Shown: piece by piece, positions 1-7,834 of the stretch
Layout of the letters: each line of letters opens with the position of its first letter
Position numbering within the stretch: the stretch's first letter is position 1
Assembly (NCBI GenBank): GCA_046348685.1
Contig: JAXMDT010000007.1
Location: forward strand, 1-64,000
Length of the DNA stretch: 64,000 nucleotides
Direction: 5' to 3'
Source of the DNA: JAXMDT01 sp046348685
GTDB taxonomy: Bacteria; Pseudomonadota; Alphaproteobacteria; Rickettsiales; UBA998
Position numbers and translations under genes: made by a program
Notes under the pieces: generated by a model
Told to the model about the DNA's origin: nothing
The model's input: the letters and a program-made list of their open reading frames with translations, nothing else
The model's database searches: none

Positions 1-126
1 TCGCCGCAGGACGGCAAGGTTTTGAGCAAAAAAGACATAGCGGAAAATATCGAATCGCCTCCCGCCTTCGCTGACGGATTCATGTATGTGCTGTCGAAAG
101 ACGGCACGCTTTACCAATACCGCTAA
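1..126 (+). CDS. bamB: Outer membrane assembly lipoprotein BamB, 3' end (partial)
   Basis: This is the last 41 codons of a gene that begins before the window. The reading frame from base 1 ends with TAA at 124-126 and closes with a PQQ/beta-propeller-like blade ending 'DGTLYQYR'. BamB is a periplasmic beta-propeller lipoprotein of the Bam complex that inserts outer membrane proteins. The assignment rests on this tail and on the position directly before der, since bamB-der is a common proteobacterial pair. Only 3 bases separate its stop from the der start, so the two are probably co-transcribed. Another PQQ-repeat protein cannot be excluded from so short a fragment. Confidence 0.75.
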   Translation, partial: SPQDGKVLSKKDIAENIESPPAFADGFMYVLSKDGTLYQYR

Positions 127-129
127 GCC

Positions 130-1464
130 ATGCTGAAACTTGCTATTGTCGGAAGGCCGAACGTTGGCAAATCCACGCTCTATAATCGGCTTGCCGGCAG
201 ACGCGAAGCGATCGTGCATGATAAGCCTGGCGTGACGCGGGACCGCCGTTATGGTGCCGGCTCCATTGGAGACTTGAGCTTTGAACTGATCGATACCCCG
301 GGACTTGATGATTCCGAACGCGACACGTTGGCGGCGCGCATGACGGATCAAAGCAGGCATGCGCTGAAAGAAGCCGACGTCGTGCTTTTTGTGATCGATG
401 CCATCGCCGGACTGACTCCAGAAGATGAGCGATTCGCGCAGCAGATTCGCAGGGCAAAAGCGAAGGTGGTACTGGTTGCGAATAAAAGCGAAACACGCAA
501 GGCAACGGCAGGCATCATGGAAGCGTACCGCCTCGGCTTCGGCGAGCCCATTGCCATTTCCGCCGAGCATGGCGAAGGCCTTGCCGACCTCTATGCAGCT
601 ATTGCCGCGCATGCACCCGAAGAGGAAGAAGTAAACACCCAGACTGAAAAAGAAGAAATTATTCAGGTATCCATTCTTGGGCGGCCAAACGTCGGCAAAT
701 CCACGTTATTCAATACGCTTCTTAGTGATGAGCGATCACTGACAGGGCCGGAGGCTGGCATTACGCGCGACGCCGTGATGGTGGAAACCACGCTTGCCGG
801 CGAGAAGATCAAGCTTATCGATACCGCCGGAATGCGGCGAAAATCAAAAGTGCAGGATTCACTGGAAGGACTTTCGGTGAGCAGCACCCTGCGCGCACTT
901 CAATATTCGCATGTTGTAGTGCTGGTGATCGATGCGACGATGCCGCTCGAAAAGCAGGACAACGCGATTGCCGGACTGATTGAGCGTGAAGGACGCGCCT
1001 GCGTCGTGGCACTCAATAAATCGGATCTGATCAACGTTGATAAAATATACCTGAAATCGTTTCAGCAGCGCCTGGAACATGTGATGCCGCAGATGCGAGG
1101 AATCGAAGTGATTCCAATTGTCGCTACAACTGGCCTGCAATGTGAAAAGCTCGCCAAGGCGATACGACGCGCCTATTTCATCTGGAATAAGAAAATTTCC
1201 ACTGCGGCGCTCAACCGCTGGCTGGAGGCGGCACTGGAAGAAAATCCACCGCCACTGATAAAAGGCACCCGGCTCAAATTCCGCTATTGCACACAAACGA
1301 AAGCACGCCCGCCAACCTTTGTATTCTTCTCTAACTTGCGAAAAGAGATTCCTGCTTTTTATTTACGCTACCTGACGACAAGTCTGCGCGATGCCTTTAA
1401 ACTGCCCGGCGTGCCGATCCGGCTGACGGTAAGATCCGGTAAAAATCCTTATAATAATGAGTGA
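130..1464 (+). CDS. der: Ribosome biogenesis GTPase Der (EngA)
   Basis: Der is a cytoplasmic GTPase with two tandem G domains that acts in maturation of the 50S ribosomal subunit. The 444 residues show both domains. The first has GRPNVGKS at 8-15, DTPG at 55-58 and NKSE at 118-121. The second has GRPNVGKS at 184-191, DTAG at 231-234 and a later NKSD. A KH-like C-terminal region follows. The first-domain G4 motif ends in Glu rather than Asp, an unremarkable variation. Length is normal for the family. The ATG lies 3 bases after the bamB stop. The 3' end overlaps the convergent prepilin peptidase gene by 16 bases. Confidence 0.97.
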   Translation: MLKLAIVGRPNVGKSTLYNRLAGRREAIVHDKPGVTRDRRYGAGSIGDLSFELIDTPGLDDSERDTLAARMTDQSRHALKEADVVLFVIDAIAGLTPEDERFAQQIRRAKAKVVLVANKSETRKATAGIMEAYRLGFGEPIAISAEHGEGLADLYAAIAAHAPEEEEVNTQTEKEEIIQVSILGRPNVGKSTLFNTLLSDERSLTGPEAGITRDAVMVETTLAGEKIKLIDTAGMRRKSKVQDSLEGLSVSSTLRALQYSHVVVLVIDATMPLEKQDNAIAGLIEREGRACVVALNKSDLINVDKIYLKSFQQRLEHVMPQMRGIEVIPIVATTGLQCEKLAKAIRRAYFIWNKKISTAALNRWLEAALEENPPPLIKGTRLKFRYCTQTKARPPTFVFFSNLRKEIPAFYLRYLTTSLRDAFKLPGVPIRLTVRSGKNPYNNE

Positions 1465-1979
1465 AGCCGGATGGGGATGCCGGGAATCGCGCCCGCCCAC
1501 AGCACCATCAGGAAGGCGGTCGTGATGGCAAGGCCGTAAGGGATATCCTGGCCGTAGGTAAGCAGTTTCGGCACTGGAAATTCATGGTTCAAGCGGGCTC
1601 TCAGCCATGCCACAAATGGCCTGAGGCTTATCAAAAGAAGCGAAAGCGCGCCGCCGAGCAGACCGGTATAGACAATGAACTCCAGCAGCACCTCGTGCAG
1701 ACCGCACCATAAGGAAAGCGTGCAAAGCAATTTTACATCGCCGCCACCGCAAATACGAAAATAAAACAAAGGGTAGCTGCAAAGGAAAACAATGAGAAAT
1801 GCGTATATGCCAGAAAGCCAATCCACCTTCCCAGGTGTCAGCGGCACAAAAACGATATAGAGAACAATAACAAGCGCATTAAGCCAGTTAGGAATGATAT
1901 AACGCGTTGCGTCTGTTATAAACGCAATGATCATAAGCACAGAAAGAAATATGGGAAAAAACAGCATCGCACTTGCCAA
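1449..1979 (-). CDS. cpaA: Prepilin peptidase, CpaA/TadV type (A24 family)
   Basis: This is a membrane aspartic protease that cleaves prepilin leader peptides. At 176 residues it is the short form without the N-terminal methyltransferase domain, as in CpaA/TadV peptidases that serve Flp pili. The two expected catalytic aspartates are visible: D23 in 'ITDATRYIIPN' and D81 in the GGGD-VK motif. Several hydrophobic segments fit a polytopic inner membrane protein. It is probably the processing enzyme for the Tad system encoded by the cpaB-tadC cluster about 32 kb away. That link is inferred from family, because it is not adjacent. Its stop region overlaps the der 3' end. Confidence 0.88.
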   Translation of the reverse strand: MASAMLFFPIFLSVLMIIAFITDATRYIIPNWLNALVIVLYIVFVPLTPGKVDWLSGIYAFLIVFLCSYPLFYFRICGGGDVKLLCTLSLWCGLHEVLLEFIVYTGLLGGALSLLLISLRPFVAWLRARLNHEFPVPKLLTYGQDIPYGLAITTAFLMVLWAGAIPGIPIRLHSLL

Positions 1980-2041
1980 ATGGTCAGGCTCAGACTAACT
2001 CAACAGTAGATGCGAGTGCAAGGTACATACTGTTTAACCCT

Positions 2042-2878
2042 ATGATTGTGCAAACAAAGTCCTGGAAAATTCTCAAGCGTGTGCTGTTTCTGCTGTTTAC
2101 CGTATATCTCGGCATATTGCTCGGGCTTTATGTATTTCAGCGCAGCCAGGTTTTTCACCCTGCCATCGATAAAAAAATGCCGGCTGAATATGGCCTGAAT
2201 AAATTTGAAAACCTGATTATTACGACCAGCGACAACACAAAGGTTCAGCTTTGGTATAAGAAAGCCAAGCCCGGATATCCGACAGTGGTGTACTTTCCCG
2301 GGAATGCTTATTCCCTCGGCAACCGCGCCCACCGCTTCAAAGAAATTTCCGAAAAAGGCTTCGGGGTTATCGGCGTCAGCTACCGCGGCTACGGGCAAAG
2401 CGAAGGATCGCCCAGTGAGCCTGGGCTTTACGATGACGCGCGTGCCGCCATGAGTTACGCAACCACGAAACTGTCCATCCCGTCACGGCAGATGATACTT
2501 TACGGTGAGTCGCTGGGAACTGCTGTCGCTACGTTTGTGGCAACGGAATATGCCGTTGGCGGCCTGATCCTGGAAGCGCCGCCTTTATCGATATTGGCAC
2601 GAGGCCAGGAACTTTATCCTTATATTCCCGTCAGCTGGCTGCTCAAAGATACGTTTCCGACAATCGACCGCATTGGCAAGATTCACACGCCCCTTCTCAT
2701 TATGCATGGCGATGCCGACCGCGTCGTTCCGGTAGAGCATGGAAGATCGCTATATAAAGCAGCGGAAAAGCCTAAAAAGATTATCATTTTTAAAGGCATT
2801 CATCACATAGATATTCCGGCGGAACGCGTGGCGAAAGAAATTGACCGCTTCGCCGAACACTTTCATTTGACGGAATAA
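2042..2878 (+). CDS. Membrane-anchored alpha/beta hydrolase (BEM46/ABHD13-like)
   Basis: This is a serine hydrolase of the alpha/beta fold with an N-terminal membrane anchor ('VLFLLFTVYLGILLGLYVF'). Counted from an in-frame ATG at 1973, the likely triad is S170 in 'YGESLG', D249 in 'HGDADRVVP' and H277 or H278 in 'GIHHIDIP'. Subtract 23 for the start used here. I chose 2042 because the extra 23 residues are unlike a leader, and the 1973 ATG would overlap the divergent peptidase start. The substrate is unknown; relatives are called BEM46-like or DUF-type hydrolases. The stop abuts the stop of the next gene on the other strand. Confidence 0.85.
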   Translation: MIVQTKSWKILKRVLFLLFTVYLGILLGLYVFQRSQVFHPAIDKKMPAEYGLNKFENLIITTSDNTKVQLWYKKAKPGYPTVVYFPGNAYSLGNRAHRFKEISEKGFGVIGVSYRGYGQSEGSPSEPGLYDDARAAMSYATTKLSIPSRQMILYGESLGTAVATFVATEYAVGGLILEAPPLSILARGQELYPYIPVSWLLKDTFPTIDRIGKIHTPLLIMHGDADRVVPVEHGRSLYKAAEKPKKIIIFKGIHHIDIPAERVAKEIDRFAEHFHLTE

Positions 2879-3667
2879 TTACTTGGCCGGGTATTCGCCC
2901 TCGACATGTGAATCGTCAGATGGCTTTGGCGCGGATTCTTCGATTGGCGGCGGCGTGAAGTTTTTGCCCAAACCTTTTTCCAGTTCTTCCAGTTTGTTCA
3001 AACGTTCCTTGACGAAATAATACATAAAGCGCTGTTCGCTTGGCGGAATATCTTTTGAATTTTTGATGATATTTTCCACGATTTCCAAAGCGTCGCCAAA
3101 TTCGCCGCGCTGCTCATGGACGAAAGCCGGCATTTGCCTAGCCCAGTACGGTATGCCCTGTGCATTTTCCAAAGGTGCTGCCAACTCTAAAGCCAACTGC
3201 TGATCCTTCAGCTTGTGAAGCGCAAGATAAACCGCCTGCGTGCGCCACCACCATTTTTCCTTGAGACGGCCATCCGAATGCTCCTTGAGATACTGCACCA
3301 TATAATGCACATCACTTTTCTTCTGCGTCTGGCTGAAATAATAGGCGGCGATATAGGGCAGGATGTTTGCTTTGTTGTCGAACGTATCGAGCAGTGTGAA
3401 CCAGTCATATACTTTCTTAAGGTCGTATTTGTAGAGCGCTGTGAAACGGCCGAACGTATCGCCCGCATTATTAAGCCGGAACGCCATGACGCGGAACATG
3501 AATTCCTCGTCGCCGAAACTCATGACGCTGAGCGCCCGTTTTGTGGAAACATCCGGCACAATACCCATATCCGGCGTCATTTTATGCGTCGGCCACCAGA
3601 AGCCGATCTGCAGTAAGAAAAATGCAGTTGCGAGGCAAGCGTAGGAGCGTACTTCGCTGCGTGCCAT
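2879..3667 (-). CDS. TPR-like protein with N-terminal membrane anchor, function unknown
   Basis: I do not recognise a characterised family. The 262 residues start with a short hydrophobic stretch ('ACLATAFFLLQIGFWW') that looks like a signal anchor. A helical, Tyr/Lys/Leu-rich region with helix-turn-helix repeat spacing follows, typical of TPR-like scaffolds (for example around 'FGDALEIVENIIKNSK'), and the tail is Pro/acidic-rich. Its ATG overlaps the stop of the upstream permease gene by one base, so translation is probably coupled. It is the last gene of the pilD-secretin-permease run, which suggests an envelope-facing partner of one of those proteins. That role is inference only. Confidence 0.7.
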   Translation of the reverse strand: MARSEVRSYACLATAFFLLQIGFWWPTHKMTPDMGIVPDVSTKRALSVMSFGDEEFMFRVMAFRLNNAGDTFGRFTALYKYDLKKVYDWFTLLDTFDNKANILPYIAAYYFSQTQKKSDVHYMVQYLKEHSDGRLKEKWWWRTQAVYLALHKLKDQQLALELAAPLENAQGIPYWARQMPAFVHEQRGEFGDALEIVENIIKNSKDIPPSEQRFMYYFVKERLNKLEELEKGLGKNFTPPPIEESAPKPSDDSHVEGEYPAK

Positions 3668-4431
3668 CAGAATTGCCGGCGGTAAAAGTCAATAATCGCC
3701 ACGGCGAGCAGCAGCGGTATGATCACAATGCCCTGCGCAGCAAAAAGCAGCACTTCGTTTGCGTTGGCAATGCCTTGAGTCAGCCATGACGTTTTTGCAA
3801 ACATGTCCAGCCGCGGCACAAAGATAGCAAGGCCTTTGATACTATATCGCGATATCTCATTCATGATTACGGAATCGAAAACAAGGCGCGATTTGATGGT
3901 CGCAAGGAAGTAGCCCATCAAGCGCGACAGCACATAGAGCGTCATGGAAAAAATTACGGAAATGACCGCGCTGCGGAGCGTAATGGAAGCAAAGAGCGCG
4001 ATAGCCACCACTACCCATAGCTCGACAATCCAGCTGAGAATCCAGACGCCGAACCCGTCCCAGGTAACCGGGCCGGACAGGAAAATAAAAACAATCGCGA
4101 TAATCGTTGAGAGCGTGGCGACGATCGAAAATCCAAGCCAGTACGAAAGTATCAGACTCGCACGCGAAATCGGACGCGACAGCATAACGTCTATTTCTTT
4201 TGCGTCAAACGCCTGTCGCACGTGAAAACAGACGAAGACCGCCGTGCCAAGTGCCAGTATCAGGCGGAAGGTACCTGCAACAAAAGTTGCCTGCATCGCC
4301 TGCTCTTCAATCATAGACGTGCGCGACAGCACGCTTGATATCATGAACGCCATGATCATCACGGCCGGAAGCGCGACAAAGAGCCTGTCTCTCAAAGCGG
4401 TCAGAAGTACGTAGCGGATTAATGTGCGCAT
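3667..4431 (-). CDS. ABC-2-like multi-pass membrane permease
   Basis: The 254-residue protein is strongly hydrophobic with about six predicted membrane spans. It carries the cytoplasmic signature 'DAKEIDVMLSRPISR' typical of ABC-2/NosY-type permeases, in which a conserved 'LSRPISR' stretch follows the second helix. Such permeases need an ATPase partner, but none is encoded next to it here. It sits 12 bases downstream of the secretin gene and overlaps the next gene by one base, so it is in an operon with both. The transported substrate is unknown. An orphan ABC subunit, or a permease-like scaffold for the secretin machine, are both possible. Confidence 0.75.
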   Translation of the reverse strand: MRTLIRYVLLTALRDRLFVALPAVMIMAFMISSVLSRTSMIEEQAMQATFVAGTFRLILALGTAVFVCFHVRQAFDAKEIDVMLSRPISRASLILSYWLGFSIVATLSTIIAIVFIFLSGPVTWDGFGVWILSWIVELWVVVAIALFASITLRSAVISVIFSMTLYVLSRLMGYFLATIKSRLVFDSVIMNEISRYSIKGLAIFVPRLDMFAKTSWLTQGIANANEVLLFAAQGIVIIPLLLAVAIIDFYRRQF

Positions 4432-4443
4432 AGGACAACTCGG

Positions 4444-6342
4444 TCAGAATGCTAACGGGCGGGGATCGGTAGTAAATTTATTGTAGAGGTTTTTATCAAC
4501 TTCATGGGCGTTGCCATTCGGTGAAACAATCGTTGCCTTGATGAAGATCACCAGTTCGTTTTTGGTATCCTGCTTGGACACGCGCTTGAAGAAATTGCCA
4601 ATGATGGGCACGTCGCTGGCAAACGGTACTCCCTGATCGGAATTGGTGGACTGGTCTTCCATCAGCCCACCGATGACCATAACCTGGCCGCTTTTGATCT
4701 TCATGATGGAATCCAGTTCTCGCACTTCAACAATTGGAATTTGATTTTGTGCGCTGGTCAATTGCTGCACGACGTCGGCAGGAAGCTGGTTGCCTAATGT
4801 AGCGATTTGAAGGGGCAGCGCTGGGTCAGTGACGTTACCGACAATACGCGTCAAAGTCGGGCGAACGTTTAATGTTACTTCATTATCATCCAGGTCAATG
4901 GATGGGATTAGATTGAGAATAACCCCGATTGGCACAGTTTGGATTTCCGAGTTGACGCTAGTGGTCGCCGCGGTTGTGCTCACACCGTCGCTTGAGGTTG
5001 GCGGTGTAACATCGACATCGATATCAAAATATACTTGGTTCTTGGCAAAGGTTAGTACTGCAGGCTGGTTGTTAATGGCGCTGAGACGCGGGCTTGATAG
5101 GGTGCGGACGGTGCCGAATTTTTCAAGCAACCGTATCGTGGCATCCAGATCAAGCTTACCAAACTTATCCTTCAATTTAATCGTCGTGAATGGATTTGCT
5201 GCACCCAAAGGGATATTCGGATTGTTGAATTCACCGCGAATATTGATATCGTCCCATGTAATCGGCCCGCCTCCCTGAATCTGATCCCAGTTGATGCCGC
5301 TTTCAAACTGGTCATTTAGGCTGACTTCCAGAATTTTTGCTTCGATCAGCACTTGCGCCGATGAATTTTGGCGGATTTTTTCGATGAATGATTTGACTTT
5401 CTCATGCTGCCGCTCGGTTGCGGAAATCGAAATCACGCCTGCCTTGCGATTGATATTGAATGAATTGCCTTGTGGCAGGCTTGCAGTACCTGCAGCAGCG
5501 CCTCCGGCTCCTCCGCCGCCACCGCCTAGTTCAGTGGATGCGCGTGGGTCAAGCGGGTTCATAGCCGCATATTTTGGCGGCGAGCTGGCCAGAATATTAC
5601 CGATTGAGGATTCAAACGATTTCCAGAAATCGTCTTCTGCATTTGATTTTATGGATGAGCTTGAACCCGAGGTCAGCCCTCCTCCACCACTACCGCCGCC
5701 GCCACCGCCGCCGCCCGTTCCGGCAGCCGCGAGCGAGGAGACATCGGTGCTGATGTTATACGTACTTTGAATATCACGCGTGATGTTCAGGAAGTCGATC
5801 GTGTAATTACGGACATAGGGCAGGTCACGTTCAACACGCAACACGCCATCTTTATAGCTGTAGCGCAAGCCTGCCATGCCAGCGATACGTTCCACCACTT
5901 CGTTGAACGGGCGCTCTTTGGCGCGGAATGTAATACCGCCTTCAATGCCGGAATCGAGTTCAATATCGACATCGGCCAGACGCGATAACTCCACAAACAC
6001 GTCTTTCAGCGGAACATCATCCGTCACTGAAATGGAAACCAGTTTCGTCTGCCCGATTTTTGGCGGGCGCGGCGCAGCGAGAATGGAAGCGATTTCAGGA
6101 ATCGGCGGTGCCTTGGTGGAAACTGTCAGCTTTGCATCTTTCGGAATGGTAACGACCGGTTCTTTTCCGGATTCACGCTGCTCTTCCTTGGTTTTTTCCT
6201 GATCATACATATCGCGGAAATCATCCCGCGTCAGTCCCTGACGGTCCATAGGATCAATCGTCCCGTCACGTCCACAGGACACTAAAAACGGTATCACTGC
6301 TAAAGACATAATTAAAATACGGGTACGGCGGTGAACGATCAT
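4444..6342 (-). CDS. mshL: Secretin, MshL/PilQ type, lipoprotein
   Basis: This is an outer membrane secretin expected to form the pore of a type IV pilus or type II-like secretion machine. The 632 residues begin with a lipoprotein signal whose lipobox is 'LVSC' (C23). A short STN/N0-like domain follows at about 100-170. Then come two Gly/Ser-rich linkers, about 209-223 and 271-281. N1-like and secretin domains span roughly 290-610 and include the 'VPIIGNFFKR' motif and a terminal 'NELVIFIKATIV' strand typical of MshL. No other MSHA pilus gene lies beside it. Its neighbours are prepilin peptidase pilD upstream and an ABC-like permease downstream. Confidence 0.9.
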   Translation of the reverse strand: MIVHRRTRILIMSLAVIPFLVSCGRDGTIDPMDRQGLTRDDFRDMYDQEKTKEEQRESGKEPVVTIPKDAKLTVSTKAPPIPEIASILAAPRPPKIGQTKLVSISVTDDVPLKDVFVELSRLADVDIELDSGIEGGITFRAKERPFNEVVERIAGMAGLRYSYKDGVLRVERDLPYVRNYTIDFLNITRDIQSTYNISTDVSSLAAAGTGGGGGGGGSGGGGLTSGSSSSIKSNAEDDFWKSFESSIGNILASSPPKYAAMNPLDPRASTELGGGGGGAGGAAAGTASLPQGNSFNINRKAGVISISATERQHEKVKSFIEKIRQNSSAQVLIEAKILEVSLNDQFESGINWDQIQGGGPITWDDINIRGEFNNPNIPLGAANPFTTIKLKDKFGKLDLDATIRLLEKFGTVRTLSSPRLSAINNQPAVLTFAKNQVYFDIDVDVTPPTSSDGVSTTAATTSVNSEIQTVPIGVILNLIPSIDLDDNEVTLNVRPTLTRIVGNVTDPALPLQIATLGNQLPADVVQQLTSAQNQIPIVEVRELDSIMKIKSGQVMVIGGLMEDQSTNSDQGVPFASDVPIIGNFFKRVSKQDTKNELVIFIKATIVSPNGNAHEVDKNLYNKFTTDPRPLAF

Positions 6343-6458
6343 ATATCTATAGATTGTGGGCAGCCTTAGTCTAGTATACTATTTATCGCTTTTACACAGA
6401 ATACTGACTGGTTCAAACTGTTTTGTTTACCATTTCCATTGCGCTTTCATACTTTTGC

Positions 6459-7232
6459 TTAGCGCGTGACAATCTGGTTCATCGTTTCCCAGAAGAGTGC
6501 ATCCAATGATGGAAAAAGCAGCAGTGCAAACATACTCAATGCAAGAGCCGGGCCAAACGGAAAACGCCGATCATCGTTAAAGTATTTCCAGATAAACGCG
6601 GTGACGATGCCAAGCAGCCCTGACAGAAACAGAAACGGCACCAGCGGCAGCGTACCGAGCCAGAATCCAGCAACGAGCAGAAATTTCACATCACCCATGC
6701 CAAGCCCGTCTTTTTTTCGAAGCCAGAGAAATCCGTATTTAAGCGCCGCACCGATCGCTACACCGATGACCGCGCCAGTAATTTTATCCCACCAGCTGAC
6801 CGGCAATAAAAAATGATGCAGCACGGCAAGCGCGAACATTGCCCATTGCAACTCATCGGGAATAATCCGGTGCTCGAAATCGATGACGCACAGCGCGATA
6901 ATGCATACGCCAAGCAATGCAAAAATGGCTGCTTCGTATGTCAGACCAACTTGCAGCACAATGACCAGAAAAAGAATTGCGGTAAGAATTTCGACCAACG
7001 GATACCGCCAGTGGATTTTTTTTCCGCAATGGCGGCACTTGCCGCCGGAAGTCAGCCAGCTCAGCACCGGAAATAAATCTTTGAAACCAAGTGGCGTTTT
7101 ACAGTTTGGGCATTTGGAGCGCGTTGCGCCGATCTGCATCTGCCGCGGCAGCCTGTAGGATAGCAAAGTGATGAAACTGCCGAAACAGAGACCGGTCAGC
7201 ACAACCAGAAAGAGAATCAAACCATTTTGCAC
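6459..7232 (-). CDS. pilD: Bifunctional prepilin peptidase/N-methyltransferase PilD (GspO)
   Basis: This inner membrane enzyme cleaves and N-methylates type IV prepilins and pseudopilins. The 257 residues carry the N-terminal methyltransferase region with four zinc-type cysteines (C41, C44, C66, C69). Both catalytic aspartates are present: D118 in 'VIDFEHRIIPDE' and D181 in 'GLGMGD'. The only workable start is GTG at 7232, because an in-frame TAG lies four codons upstream. This start is the foot of a perfect 7-bp hairpin (7232-7248), and no Shine-Dalgarno sequence is visible. It precedes the secretin gene on the same strand. It is a second, distinct A24 peptidase besides the CpaA-type gene at 1449. 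Confidence 0.93.
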   Translation of the reverse strand: MQNGLILFLVVLTGLCFGSFITLLSYRLPRQMQIGATRSKCPNCKTPLGFKDLFPVLSWLTSGGKCRHCGKKIHWRYPLVEILTAILFLVIVLQVGLTYEAAIFALLGVCIIALCVIDFEHRIIPDELQWAMFALAVLHHFLLPVSWWDKITGAVIGVAIGAALKYGFLWLRKKDGLGMGDVKFLLVAGFWLGTLPLVPFLFLSGLLGIVTAFIWKYFNDDRRFPFGPALALSMFALLLFPSLDALFWETMNQIVTR

Positions 7233-7248
7233 GGCTAGAGCCTAGCCG
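7232..7248 (-). promoter_or_regulatory. Perfect hairpin at the pilD start codon
   Basis: The arms CGGCTAG and CTAGCCG are exact complements with a 3-base loop. The base at 7232 is both the foot of the stem and the first base of the pilD GTG. In mRNA this would hide the ribosome landing site, so it could limit pilD translation. The arrangement is seen directly; its effect is inferred. Confidence 0.4.
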
Positions 7249-7324
7249 AGATCGCAAAAAAGCCTAACACCTCTTGAAGAAGGCGTGTATGCATGCGACA
7301 TATTTTTCAGGAGTTGCGCGTTTT

Positions 7325-7759
7325 ATGCCAATCATTGCTCTAGCTGCCGACCATGCCGGGTATGCGTTGAAAGAAACCCTAAAAACATGGCTTGTTGAAA
7401 ATCATAAGGAATTTTCGATTCTTGACCTTGGCACCGATTCCGAGGAGCGGGTGGATTATCCAGATTTTGGCTACAAGGCCGCTAATGCCATTCTTCAGGG
7501 AAATGCAGAGATAGGACTTATCGTCTGCGGCTCGGGCATTGGTATTTCGATCGCGGCTAACCGCCATCCCGGTATCCGCGCCGCGCTTTGCTGGAACCCG
7601 GAAGTCGCTACACTCGCCCGTCAGCATAATGATGCGAATATTCTGGCGCTTGGCGCACGCCTGATCGACGAACAGACAGCCAAAGATTGCCTCGAGGCCT
7701 TCCTTGCCACCCCCTTTGATGGCGGACGGCACACAGACCGCGTGAAAAAACTTGGCTAA
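7325..7759 (+). CDS. rpiB: Ribose 5-phosphate isomerase B
   Basis: RpiB interconverts ribose 5-phosphate and ribulose 5-phosphate in the pentose phosphate pathway. The 144 residues show H10 in 'ADHAG', the catalytic C68 followed by GSGIG (69-73), and H101 in 'RQHNDAN'. The fit is to RpiB rather than LacA/B sugars. The start at 7325 gives the usual family length and has CAGGAG at 7308-7313 upstream. A longer frame from 7274 would add 17 residues with no family match. It lies just upstream of glyA in the same direction. Confidence 0.94.
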   Translation: MPIIALAADHAGYALKETLKTWLVENHKEFSILDLGTDSEERVDYPDFGYKAANAILQGNAEIGLIVCGSGIGISIAANRHPGIRAALCWNPEVATLARQHNDANILALGARLIDEQTAKDCLEAFLATPFDGGRHTDRVKKLG

Positions 7760-7834
7760 AAAGTTAAAATCGCCTAATTTCCCTGTTCTTTTTGTGGATA
7801 TCAACTATAACCCCTTGTCGTAAAAGAGAGTTAC

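Noticed and set aside
1973..2041. Longer start for the alpha/beta hydrolase (23 extra residues)
   Set aside because: It would overlap the divergent peptidase start by 7 bases, and the added residues do not look like a leader. The ATG at 2042 directly precedes the membrane anchor.
5291..5770. Plus-strand frames inside the secretin gene, with a Pro-rich run
   Set aside because: The Pro-rich run is the complement of the secretin's glycine codons. It is a shadow of the real gene.
7789..7800. DnaA-like site ATATCCACA before glyA (reverse strand)
   Set aside because: A single imperfect box with no neighbours is expected by chance.
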